Source: Bolinopsis microptera
Lineage: Eukaryota; Ctenophora; Tentaculata; Lobata; Bolinopsidae
NCBI RefSeq assembly: GCF_026151205.1
Contig: NC_087079.1
Location: forward strand, 15,616,445-15,680,444
Length of the DNA: 64,000 nt
Reading direction: 5' to 3'
Shown: positions 11,801 to 23,870 of the stretch, one piece after another
Numbering within the stretch: the first letter of the stretch is position 1
Layout: the number at the start of each line of letters is the position of its first letter
Program-made: the position numbers and the translations under genes
The notes under the pieces: generated by a model
The model's input: only the letters and a program-made list of their open reading frames with translations
Told to the model about the DNA's origin: nothing
The model's database searches: none

Positions 11801-14800
11801 TGTTCCAGTCAAGTTACTATGTAATTAAATTTGTGCCAAGACTTAATCTCCATTACCGAGCAATCAATTAGCATGAAACCTGAGATTTCCCTATAATTTA
11901 TTTGAACATTTCCCCTGAAATTACGACCTTTTTGTGTGATACAGTGTAATCGTAGTGTAATCATTTTGTGTAGGATCACTGGCTTAATTACATCATTGTT
12001 AGCTTGGCTCGTATCTACAATACATCGTATCTCATGACCATAGTTTAGTCTAGAACCCGGATACGATCCCAAGTTCATATAATAATAAATAAATAAACTA
12101 TAACATTATGAACTTTGTCATTATTATAATTCGAAAGATTATTTATGTCTGTATGTACGAACTACGACCGCCCACGTGCAAATTAAATGAGAAATAAGAA
12201 GTTGCATCGCGTCGTAACCATGGTAACGATGTTGAACGCGCACGTGCACGTGCAAATATTTGCGAGCGACATTTTGATCGGGTTTGTGGTAATTGCGTTG
12301 TGTTTGAGTGTCGATTACATTTTAATGGGCTGTATCTTCGGTTGTGATGGAAATATTTTTTGATGCGATAAAAACTGACTACCAAAGAATACTATTAGCT
12401 TCCTCCCTGTGACCACGGGCTTTCTAGTTATTTAATAAGTTAGAGAGTCTGGTACGCTTTGAGGTTCACATAATTATATAGCTTTTTTTTTGCAACTATT
12501 ATATACATTAAAATGGTACTTAATTTATATATTATGCAAAGATCGAACACCAAATATGACCAAAATAGTTATCGATAAAGTTTTATATAGTCACGAACAT
12601 AAATAAAGTCACGAACGAAACAGGAAATTAATTCACTTATGTTTGTGACATATCCAGGACCAGGGACAAATGGAAATCGCGGCATGTGCGGGATCGCGAT
12701 TTTCCCCATTTTTTGCGAAAAATGTTATATGTCGCCTGTTTGGCTTGTCGCGGAACCGCAATTTTTGGCCTAAATAATCGCGATTTTCTTTTGTCCCTGC
12801 CCAGGATACATAACATGAAGACTTTGTTGTAACTTGTATGAAAAGCATTAATACAGTATGTCCCTGGCCTGACCTTGTTAGTTGTTTTATTTAAGAGCTC
12901 GTAACAGTGCCTAAATTTAGACTGCAATCAGTTATATCTCTCGTTTTATTTACAGAGATTTAGTAGGATGCAGACTGTAGCCAGCTCGCATATCTCAACT
13001 TCATACATTATAATAATAAATAAATAAACTATAACATTATGAACTTTGTTATTTAATAAGTTAGAGAGTCTGGTACGGTTTGCGGTTCACATAATTATAT
13101 AAGTTATATATTGTTTTCTATATTCTTTTAGACCTTTACTTAAGTCTAGTTATACATTACTTTATCATATTTTATTGAACTAAGGTGTAGTATTGCCAGA
13201 TCCCAGTTCAACTTGTAACGGAGTTTTACATTAACAAGAAACGATGTAACAGAGTTGATATATTTCAATGTTGCCATGGGGTGACAAGTCCCCATACATC
13301 GTGGTCCGGTTACCGGTAGTTTCATTGCGTCCTAATATAAGTTATATAAGTGACATATTTATTGAAATCAAGTTTGCAGGTTTTTTTTGCAACTACTGTA
13401 TATAATAAAATTCATACTGTTATAGTTTATTTATTTATTATTATATGAACTTGGGATCGTATCCGGGTTCCAGACTAAACTATGGTCATGAGATACGATT
13501 TATTGTAGATCATCAGTCACTATGATTGAAACAATTGTTTGACTTAACGCGTCGTTTCAATTTGTATTAAGCTTTCGGCTTGCCGATTGAGCACTGTCAG
13601 CAGACGACGCCATCCACAATTATGTATACATACATATATATAGATATATAATATATAGTCACGAACATAATTAAAGTCGCGAAAAAACAGGGGGTTAATC
13701 CACTTATGTATGTCCCTGACCTTGTCAGTTGTTTTATTTTAAGAGCTCGTTACAGTGCCTAAATTTAGACTGCAATCAGTTATATCTCTCGTTTTATTTG
13801 TTAAGTAAGCTACGGTGTAGACAGTAGCCAGCTCGCATATCTCATTTCATTGCAATTCCTTGAGGGATACATAACAATCTATGGGTTGAATAACTTAAAA
13901 TTTACCTAATTTTCCACTGCATTTGAATTTTGATGTTCTTACAATTTGGGAGATGCACTGTATTGGCTCCTGCATCGTTAGATGTTCTGAAGAACAAACT
14001 GTCCAAAGTTCTCACAAATTATAAAAGTTCTCACAACAAATTAGATATTATATTTTATTTATATATTTTGCGCCACCGGCCCTCCTGGACCCAGATGGTG
14101 CGCTCACACTTAGTTACTTGTTGTGTTTCTCTCTGTCTCGAATCATACGTTTGCGGCTAAGTCACTCCTGCGAGTTGTATTATATATTTTCTGTTACTAG
14201 TACAGTTGCTAGTAAAGTTGAAATATTTTCTGTTACAGTAAAAGTATTTGATCTAGACTATATTATATTGACTCCATTTGACAATTGACGCTGTCTCTTG
14301 ACACGCTAGTGTGTGTCAGCCACCTTTTACACTTGCATACATTTCTAACTTATTGTCTCTGATTTGTAATCAAACACTTTTCCATGATAACAAAAGACCC
14401 TGGCCTGATTGCTAACTTCAGGATCAGCGAAATCTGAATACCATGCTTACTACTTAAACCATGAAGTTGATGTTGTTATCTGTGATATTGATAATTACAA
14501 TTAATTGCTAAGTAATTAAGTATTAAGTAATTACCCTACGCAGGTTCTAATGGGAAGGAAGTGCTGGTGAGTTTAGAGGACGAGAAACCGTCTGAGAAAC
14601 TTATTGTACCTAATATTGGTGAGTACCTGTTATATACTAATTAATACCTATTGGTAAGTACTTATATAGCTAACTCGAATATTTACCGATAAAGTGCTGT
14701 GTAAAATTTGACTTTATTTATATTTATTTATTATTTTATTCATAGCGATAATTATTGGTAAACACCGTTACTAAAGTTCAACATATTTTACTTTATCGTC

Positions 14801-17800
14801 TCGTCTATAAGTTGACACCTCACTAGTCGCTACTCGCTATATATACCCGGTATATTATACCGTATACCAGACTATTTTACTATTTAATTGAAAAGATAGC
14901 GCCAGTACGTGATTTTTACCACCCAAATTCCCCAGGCAAGGACCACAAGAACGTAATGGACGTTAAACCAGGTACTTTAAATTCGAATGTCCAATCTTGT
15001 TTTGTTTGCTAAAATTGTACTTAAACCTGATATTAAAAGATAGATCCTGAATAAGACAATGTATGTGATAATAGACGTATAGCTAGTGTTGACAACCAGG
15101 TGTGGTTACTTAGTGGTTACTTAGTGTGGGTGTGGTAACTTAGTGTGGGTGTGGTTGCTTAGTGTGGGTGTGGTTGCTTAGTGTGGGTGTGGTAACTTAG
15201 TGTGGGTGTGGTTGCTTAGTGTGGGTGTGGTTACTTAGTGTGGGTGTGGTAACTTAGTGTGGTAACTTAGTGTGGTTACTTAGTGTGGTTACTTAGTGTG
15301 GTTACTTAGTGTGTGTTACTTATTGTGGGTGTGGTTACTACTTAGTTACAACAAAGCACTCTACCCATTTTACAATTTATTGTATTGCTAGTTTTTATAG
15401 CTTTTATCTACTTAAATTATTTCAAATTTTCATAAACTAATCATTAATATTATTTCAGAGACTTGGGACATAGATTACGCTGATATCCAGGTACCACCCA
15501 ATTTAATGTACTATTTTTCTCAACAGATGCTCTACAATATCATAATTCATATATCAAAGCCTTCTTGCTTTAAGGAGCCTCCATGTCCTCAATAAACTGT
15601 CATAATTGTAGTTTTAAAACTTTAAAACTAATGATCTAGTTTTCAGGGACACCTAGAGATAAGCCGGTACTACTGTCCAGTTCAGATGACATGTTACAAC
15701 TGTAACGAGAACGGGCATGTCAAGTACGATTGTCCTAAACCAAGGGTAAATTCTCTGCACCATTTTCTTTAGTTCAAAGTTGTTGTTCAGAATAGTCTGT
15801 ACTAAAATAAAAGCACCTCCTGGCGGCCTGAAAGGAGCAAGGCTGCAGCCCGATATCATTAGCGAGATCAAAGGGAGGATTCACAGAGTTCATGAGCCTG
15901 CCAAGCAATCTTGACCTTTAAAGGACCAGTTAACTGAAAAATTTGTAGCCTCCAATTTGGCTAAGATTTAAATCAGCTGTGACAAACTGGTAAAGAATCG
16001 TATCGCCGAAAGAACCAACTCTCTAGCGTACGTGTAACGCGTGTTATTGCAATAATAAGCTGTGGCCGCGTGACGTCATAAAGTCCCTCAGTGCGCGCTT
16101 GCATAGCGTAATACAATGCACAAATGTTTATCATCGTCAATAAAACACGTGTTACTCACTCAAATTTTAGAGTTATGACTATTTTCCTAGTTCTACAAAA
16201 TCCTTATAGTTTTGGCTATCACCCTAACTATATGAATAGCTGATTGGATGTACAGTGCTCACGTCAGGATTTTAAACAGTGACATAAGTTCTTGAACAGT
16301 GGCGGGTGAATGTACGGTTAGAAAGTCTCTGCTATTACAAGTTATGTCATATGTGATAATTTTGGATTGTTTTCATTGCTTCATTACAAACGAAGGGAGA
16401 CTGTACCGATTATTTTTCCCCAGTACATGAAACTAATACACAAAACAATGTGCTATATATTAAATATAGCTGATAAGAGTGTAACTCTGTAATATAATAT
16501 TACAGTTGTTCGGAAGAATGCGAGCAGTCGAATGGTTCGCTGTCCTAAAAGACATAGTTCCGAGAGCAATTATATTTTTAGCATAGCGAAATTTCTTACT
16601 ATACTTTAATCCACACGTGCCAGACAGTACAGGAGACAAGAAGTCTGGCTATTTTACGGCCGTTCCCATGGGACCATTAGTAGAAGTAGCTCCTATCAGA
16701 ACGGTGCCGTGGGAACCGAAAAATACCCGGTCTACTAAATACTGATTGGACTGTACAGTGTGCGGAGTGTTTTGAATTTGACTTACCTAGTTATCGTCCT
16801 ACTTGTATGATCATAAAATTAAATACCAAGTGCAAACGTGTTCAGTCAATCGACCCACTGAACAACTATAGAATTTCCAAGACCCTATTATTCTTTGGCC
16901 ATATATATTACGGCACGATCGATTCTTAGATGGCTAAACGACAAACGTTAATCTATACAATTCTTAAACTATGAGATAGCACTTTAATCTAAAAATACAC
17001 TTTTTATATTACTCATGATTTTTACATTTCAATTTTCACGTAAAACATTGTAGCCATAGGTTGATCATGGACACTGACAGCTTAATTTTAGATAATAATG
17101 ATTTATGAGTTTCTCTAAAGTTAACTCTAAACTTGTGTAGTCTAGTCATTTATGGACATTTATGGAATTGAACCTGCACATTTTCGTATACTCCCGAAAT
17201 TTTGCAAAGACCTTCCCAAAAGTATGAATAAACGATTTTCGGTTGGAGACATATTGACCACGCCGATATTGACCCAATAACGTAACCGACCCTTTGCTTC
17301 TGAAGGTCGTGGAGACTTCAAAATAGGCTTAAACGAAGCCGCATATGCAAGTTTATATAGGAGTTATTGAGCAACACATGGCCTAAAATCCTTACTTTTC
17401 GAGAAATTCGCCAAAAACCATTTTGGGCGTGGTGCTGAGCCCATTTTCGATAGGATCGTGATAGAGTCTTTAAACAGGGTGCAAAAGAACCGCATTTAGC
17501 ATATTAATATATGACTTACGAAGAAACAGATGCCTTAAAGTGCTTACTTTTTCAGTTATTGGCGAAAAACTGATTTCCGGTTCCAGAAATCATGCAAAAA
17601 TATGGGTATCTCGTAAATTGGGCTATGAAGGCCCTACAGATTTTTGAATGGATGCAAATTGTGCAGAATGGCCATGTTTATATACAACTTATGAAGCAAC
17701 ATGTACCCTAAAACACTTACTTTTCGAGTTATTTGGGGGAGAAACATTGTATTATGTCCATTTTTACCTGTAAAATACAGTCTCACGAGCTGCTCTGTGC

Positions 17801-20740
17801 GCGCAAGGGACTTTATGACGTCATCGCCAAAATAATACAAACGCTAATTACACGCGTTAGAGAGCAGTTAGAGATTTAGGAATTTCGACTCGTTGCTCAG
17901 TTTGCTATTTGTCACAATCTGTCAAAATATGAGGATAACTTTTTTTTCAGTTAACTGGTCCTTTAAAACCCCATAGAAGTTCATATTTAATTATTCGAAT
18001 ATATCCCGGACGGTTCCGTTCCCTTGCATTGTTTGTTCACCGAGAAATACAGCATACATCGGCCCTGCAGCCTGTTCTCAATAACTGCCTCTGCTATGCA
18101 GTTCTCATGCAGTTTTCATGCAGTTCTCTTGCAGTTGTGGAGATTAGCAGCTATAAGATAAGAACGGCAGCATGGGGAACCTTGTGTACAACAGGTGCCA
18201 TTAGACGTAAGACGTTGCTGGAACGATATTAGATACTGTTGTTGGCCCTGTCCCAAGTTTTAAGTTTCTCAAATAGCACGCTCTCTCTGTGTAGTATTTA
18301 CAATGTTCTGGAAGCTCTGTGTTCCACCTTGCGGTAAATTAAGAAGATGGTAAATTAAGGGTTTACCAAGGATTGGGTAGTCTAGATGGTTCCAATTTGA
18401 ATTAAAGTCATTAAGACCCTAGCTAGACGTCTAAGCAATAGCTTAGAATATGAACGCGAATGTTCCTCGAATGAACTAATTTGTAGATTTGAGGTTCTAG
18501 AAGTTAGCCGTATTTTTATAAGTTTTACGGCACGCTTTTTGATTTTTAACTAGAGTTCCAAAATCAACGTTCTTCCTCTGTCGGCAACATGATAAAGCTC
18601 TCCAAGCCGGGTTCCCTCTACCTCTCTGCACGATAACATATTTTATCATGCCACCAGTTTGTAATAATTGAGAATAACGTCATTGATGTAATGGAGAGCC
18701 GTTTGCAGTTTGTGTCCATGTTGCAGCAGTCATCGTGGTATTCCGAAAATAGTAACTATTCCCATGCCAGTTCCCTTGCTTGCCCTCACTGCCTTTGTTT
18801 CTCATTCTTAGTACATGTCTTGATTGTTCTAGCAAACGCTCTGTTTAGTTTTAGTGGAGTTGGCAGCATGCTATTACTAGTAGTTCTAGATAAAAGCTTA
18901 AGATTCTATGATTTCATAAAGTCATTTTAGCAAAAATGCCCCACAAATTTTAACGATTTTCTATGTGACCACGCTCTCTTCAGCATTTGCTAAAATTTTG
19001 AGCGCGCCGCGCATAAATATTATAATTTATCTTGAGCTTCGTATACAGTATAAAACTTTCGTAATTAGTAGCTTTTTCTTGCTAACAGCTTTCTCTTTCG
19101 CTTCAAAACAGTAAACAGTCTGTACCATTCACCACATTGTTTCTAATGTGTACCTTTTCAGAAAGAACACCCATGTTTGAGTTGTGGTATGACTGGACAT
19201 AATCTGAGAGATTGCTCACACGAACTTTGCTTCAATTGCGGGAACCCCGGCCACAGTAAAAAGGTAAAACTTTAATCTCAAGACAATTTCATCAATTGAA
19301 ACATATCCCAGAATAGACAATAAGTACCAAACTTTGTTGCCAACAAGCTATTTACATTTCCACTCATGATATTTCATGCTTATCCTAATACGATGCTGTG
19401 GTTACTGTCATGCTATTTCAGGGACATTCTCATGCATGCTGTTTACATGCAACATCCACACAAACAGTTGAAACTTAGAAATAATCACCTGATTATAACT
19501 AACTCTGACTCTCAGGATTGCTCGAAACCGATGGTTCCCAGATGGAAGAACTGTCCGCGGTGCCACACTCCGGGTCACACAGAGTCCCATTGTCCTGACA
19601 GATGGAGACAGTACCACTCCACTACTAGTTATGGTCCTCCTGTGGAACCTGAACCCGCTCCGGTACCGGATAACAGACCTATTTACTGTTATAATTGTGG
19701 TCGTGACGGTCACTGGGGATTTGTAAGTCTTACACATTTATATTTTGCTTTAATTGCTCTTAAGATTCCTCTCCTCGTTGGTATAATTTATTTGTTTGGC
19801 CTTTGAAAATGACTCGTTTCTTACATCCTGTAACATACCGCGACCGGTACAGTCATACTATTTTATTAAATTATGTTACTTTTGTGTTACCAATTACGGT
19901 ATCTAAAATTACATATTTTCACTCTACAATGAAACAATTCACTCTTGACAGGAGTGCCAAGAGGAGAGGCCAGACGATGCCTACTACATTGGAACCCAGT
20001 TTGTTGTGCGCTACGATGCCTCTGCAAGCTCTCTGGCACCCCGGATGAAACGGAAAGTCAAGGGCAAACAAGCTGACAACAATGATCAGCCAGGCTTCTC
20101 TGATTCAGTTGTCAGTGATGGCAGTACGAAGAATGCTGCCAAGAAGAAACGTAATAAGTCTTACTTTCCACGATCTAAATCGCTTGCTTCTGAGTTCCCA
20201 GCAAAGGAGAAGACTGAAACATGGAAACGGCGGAGTAAATCTGTCGACGAAACGTCTCATTTTAAGGAGACTAACTTGTCTAAATTCAAATCTCGGTCCC
20301 ATAAATCATTTGAAAAACTGAGAAATAGTGACGGTGGAAAACAAACAGACTCTCCTCCAAATCAAAAACCTCGAAAGTACAACAAAATCAAGGAGGAACT
20401 TGAGCGAATGGGCATTAACAAAAGCAAGAAAAAAATGGAGAATAAAAAAGGCAATCCCAGGTCTCGGACAGAAAATAATGTAGGAAGTGATGGGAAGAGC
20501 AGTGGGAACCATGTTTCTTTCAAGGTGGAGAAGAATGGGAAAAGAGGGAGTGGGGAGTATGGTTACAATTGGAATAAACCATCACCCAATTTGAATCATG
20601 GTGTTAATGGGGAAAGGACTAAGAGTAAAAACTCTCAAAAAGGGCCCGAAGGAAAATCAAACACTCAGCAGGCTAAGAAAAACAAGAAAAAGAATAAGAA
20701 AAATAATGGCTTTCAGAAATCAACGTCTGTGTTTTCCTGA
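8891..20740 (+). CDS. ZCCHC7: ZCCHC7-like zinc-knuckle protein (TRAMP-type RNA surveillance factor)
   Basis: Nine exons join in frame to a 483-residue protein: 8891-8922, 9400-9479, 14544-14618, 14936-14971, 15459-15490, 15647-15745, 19162-19263, 19516-19722, 19952-20740. All introns are GT-AG. The start ATG follows CTCAG|G directly. Five CCHC knuckles lie at about residues 101-114 (CYNCNENGHVKYDC), 123-136, 141-154, 165-178 and 210-223; the third and fifth are each split by an intron just before the last Cys. The RWRQYHSTT segment after knuckle four is characteristic of ZCCHC7/Air proteins. In known homologues the knuckle protein bridges the poly(A) polymerase and the MTR4 helicase in nuclear exosome targeting. 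The C-terminal 260 residues are Lys/Ser-rich and look disordered, with probable nuclear localisation signals. Introns 2 (5.1 kb) and 6 (3.4 kb) are swollen by repeats. Confidence 0.9.
9480..14543. other. ZCCHC7 intron 2, AT-rich with duplicated blocks
   Basis: This 5 kb intron holds no clear nested gene. Two blocks resemble each other: 12415-12960 and 13040-13840 share TTATTTAATAAGTTAGAGAG, the TAGTCACGAACATAA segment, and the run from TAAGAGCTCG to TCTCGTTTTATT. A piece of 12030-12110 (GAACCCGGATACGATCCCAAG) is also repeated inverted at 13440-13500. This is a local segmental duplication or paired old transposons. Confidence 0.55.
15090..15345. repeat. GTGTGGTTACTTA minisatellite in ZCCHC7 intron 4
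   Basis: Tandem units of about 13-19 bp of the form TTAGTGTGGGTGTGGTTACT or TTAGTGTGGTAAC run through the interval, with variants in which GTTACTT, GTTGCTT and GTAACTT alternate. Confidence 0.85.
15918..17966. mobile_element. 2 kb DNA transposon with long inverted ends, TTAA-flanked
   Basis: The left end AAAGGACCAGTTAACTGAAAA (from about 15920) is inverted at the right end as TTTTCAGTTAACTGGTCCTTT (to about 17964). Both ends abut TTAA (15918-15921 and 17963-17966), as in piggyBac-type insertions. Similarity continues inward for about 180 bp, including GACGTCATAAAGTCCC on the left and GGGACTTTATGACGTCA on the right (17807). I see no transposase frame inside, so it appears non-autonomous. Confidence 0.7.
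17967..19161. other. Remainder of ZCCHC7 intron 6, nothing recognised
   Basis: There is a short CATGCAGTTCT repeat near 18095-18135 and otherwise unique AT-rich sequence. No exon or RNA gene is supported. Confidence 0.4.
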
Positions 20741-22185
20741 AAATAACCTGCTTTCAAATTTAGAAGAAAATCTTTGCGGTCGCGGTGCTGGTGCATCAGT
20801 TTCTACTGAAAATAATGAAGTTCGAAATATTTTGTGTTTTTAAACTTATGTAAATAAAGTTAAGTTTTGTAGTAAATTTTTGCTGTTTATGCATTGCTGC
20901 TTTCGATTTCCGTTTTTTGGGTGACAATTTTGATGTTATTCGTATGGGATTTAAATCTGGGTTGCACGAATTTTACAATTGCGTGTAACGAATATAATAT
21001 ATATATTAATGATTATCAGCAACTTTCGACAATGACAGAATGGTATTAGAGTCAATGAAATGAGTTTTTTGGAAATCATTCGTCAGTCACGTTAGTTGAC
21101 AATATTGTAGATTGTCACACTATCGTTATTTTTAGCTTATATTTAGGGGTTATTAACTTTATTGTACTCGTAGTTCCATGACTCTAGTTTGAAATGATGA
21201 AAAAGAGAACATTTCTATATTTAACATGGTAAGAAAACCAAAAGTATTATGCGCATGAAACAATGTTTGCGAGTACTTTGAATTGTTGTTCCGAAAAGTG
21301 GTATGGTATACCTAGTATTTTTGTTTATTGTTTGAAATGTGTTAAGAGTTTAAGTCGTTTTTTACTATTTATACTTGTAACCAATGCAAAGATATTTATG
21401 TGGTCCGACAGTTTTTAAATTGAACCAGGTTTCATTAAGAACACCACGGTAGTGCAGAGGTTATAATCTCAGAGAAAACCAAAAAAAATGTGGATACTTT
21501 TTAGAAGAGTAACGGATTACTCTTCTTGAAATGATTTATATATCGACTCATTGGACTGATAGAATTTAGGCTAACAATAACTTAGAAGACCCTCACGATT
21601 ATTTATTTAACGATATCACGCGTCCATTAATATTATGACACCATCTAACTTGAATTATTAATTTGAATCGTTAGACTCTGCCTCAGTGGTTCTACATTTA
21701 GCATGAATTTGGGTGAAATTTAGTGTGGGCCGAGAATTAATTAGGAATCTGTATGGTTATTAGATTATTTATCAAAAGGTGGTTAATTAAATAATTTGCA
21801 AATTGTAGTCACTAAAAGTTTGGAGAGTGACTACATGTATATTGCCTGATCTTTTGGTGGACTTATGTGATTTCAATCAAGCTTTTAATTTATTGCATTT
21901 TTATTCCATGTCGTTTTATTCATCTACCGAACATTATTTTGTAACAAATAAATCAATGAAATTAAACCAATGAATAATCTCAGAATTTATGTGAATTCAA
22001 AAACCATTTAAGATATATTTATAAATATCACTTTAAAAAATTGATTGAATCAAAAAAAACCCTTTACTTTCATTACCGATTTTCATTCGGTTCTACCGCA
22101 TGATGGGATGTATAGTCATTAACAGACAACAAGACTGGAATAGTCCAGTTATCAAATACCAGACCTTTAATCTCCTGACTCCAGG
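20741..22185. other. ZCCHC7 3' region and spacer before PSMG4
   Basis: An AATAAA at about 20853 is a plausible ZCCHC7 poly(A) signal. The remainder is AT-rich with no supported feature until the acceptor-like CTGACTCCAG in front of the PSMG4 start. Confidence 0.5.
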
Positions 22186-22804
22186 ATGTTGGGAACCGAG
22201 ATATCAACACTGGAAAAATGTCCCACAACAATGAGTACTCATGCGTTTACTGCTATGGGGGTGTATTTTCATGTTATCAAGATGAAACAGTCCTTCGTTC
22301 TTTGGATAGGTTCGTATCTTCTACTTTTCCAATTTAACTTTAAATCGCAGTTTTTAACTGACTCGATAAACCCACCTACTCTAAGCTCATTTCAACCGAT
22401 AATCAAACCCCTCCTAAAATGTGTAAATACCGATGTGATCACTGATCAGTGAACCAGTGGTCAGGAGAAAAGTAAACCACAAGTTATTTACCATCTTCCT
22501 GTAACAAATAATATATCCGTTTACTTGACAGTCTCCTTCCCCAGGACACGACGAACCTAAAATAGACTCCCTCGCCACAGCGATCTCTCTCCCGTCCCGA
22601 CCTGCTGCCTGCTCCAAACTAATGGGCAGTGCTGACTGGACGACTACTTTTGCTCAGAAACTAGCGGTGAAGACTAAACACCAGGTGTTTATAATGGCGG
22701 ACGAGCTGGAGCCGGACGAGGTACCGCTCAGTGAGAAGGTTGTGTTTCAGAAGTTGAGAACTGACCCTCATATATTTCTAACAGAACCTGAGGTCCCATC
22801 ATGA
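22186..22804 (+). CDS. PSMG4: Proteasome assembly chaperone 4
   Basis: Two exons, 22186-22309 and 22545-22804, join in phase 1 to a 127-residue protein, close to the roughly 123 residues of vertebrate PSMG4. The family signature is visible: an N-terminal FHVIKMKQSFVLWIG strand, a central LATAISLPSRP block, and TTTFAQKLAVKTKHQVFI, corresponding to the conserved 'LAqrLArKTnKQVFvs' strand. PSMG4 pairs with PSMG3 and helps assemble the 20S proteasome alpha ring in the cytosol. The ATG sits one base after a CTCCAG acceptor-like site. It is the first of six same-strand, closely spaced genes. Confidence 0.85.
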
Positions 22805-23104
22805 GAGATTTGGCTGGAGTTAGCTTCTTCAGCGATAGTTCGAATTATCTTCAGCTTTTCAACGATTTGTTCAGAAATTTGACAGCCCTTTCTGATCACC
22901 AACCGAGCGATGTATACGTTCTGGAACAGTTATGACAATACAATTTAACTTGCAATTTGTGTAACGATTTAATACGATTAACCTTGAAACTTACCACCAA
23001 TTAATGTTTTTTGTGATCTTAATTAAAACTGAGTAGCAGATAAACAAATTATTTTTGATAAAAGTTACAGGAGGCTATAAACTGATCTGATTTCCTAATG
23101 TAGG

Positions 23105-23470
23105 ATGCTTAGAGCTGTTGCTAAAAGGGCGTCTGTCATGACAGTCAGACATCTTTCTGCTAAGGAAGGTTAGCCAGTTTCTCTCTTTGTCCAGTTTAAA
23201 GATGATGATTTCCCTGATCATTCATGTATGTGTAATGTGTATCATATATCAAGAATCACTATCATTAGATAGATTATTTACATATTTTATAACAGTGTGT
23301 GTTATCCAGGAGGTTCGTACTACGGAGAACCCGAGTACCCACGAGGTTCCGGGACGGACGATGAGCGGTACTACTTTGCAGACGTGTCCAACAGGGAGAA
23401 CCCCAAAAGAGTGAAACAACCTGCACCTAAGATCGCACCTCTGCCTAAACCTACTGAGAAGGAAAGATAG
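23105..23470 (+). CDS. Small probable mitochondrial protein
   Basis: Exons 23105-23168 and 23310-23470 join in phase 1 to 74 residues. The N-terminus MLRAVAKRASVMTVRHLSAK is basic and free of acidic residues, a typical mitochondrial presequence. The rest is a short tyrosine- and proline-rich protein (GGSYYGEPEYPRGSG, then DERYYFADVSNRENPKRV, then a PxP-rich tail ending EKER). Its size and aromatic 'YYFADV' core faintly recall small respiratory-complex subunits such as NDUFV3, but I cannot assign it. The ATG follows TAATGTAG|G. It lies 300 bp after PSMG4 and 400 bp before SF3A2 on the same strand. Confidence 0.7.
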
Positions 23471-23870
23471 ATAAGGGGTTGTAAACAGTTTTAAACTGAG
23501 AATAGAATCTCTGGACTGAAAAATGTTATTCGTGGATAACTAGACCGTTTCGATTGATATGTATTCAAATGATGGAAATGTGCTCATGATATTGATTAAG
23601 GTGATTTGTAAATATAAGTACAACTAGTTGAATTTAGGTATTTTCAAGTTTGTAATTTATTCACCCATGATCTGACTGTTACGTTTTGTACTTTGTACAA
23701 ATTGCTAGTATCGTTAATGATTCAACTTTACTCACCATGATGCAATAACAACTCTTCTCACTATCCTTAGTTTTACTGTCTGCACCTGGTGATCATTCTC
23801 ATCTTATCCCGTATTTACAGCTCTCAAATAAATCTCCGGCTAGGTCCATGTATAGATAGTGTGAAGTACA

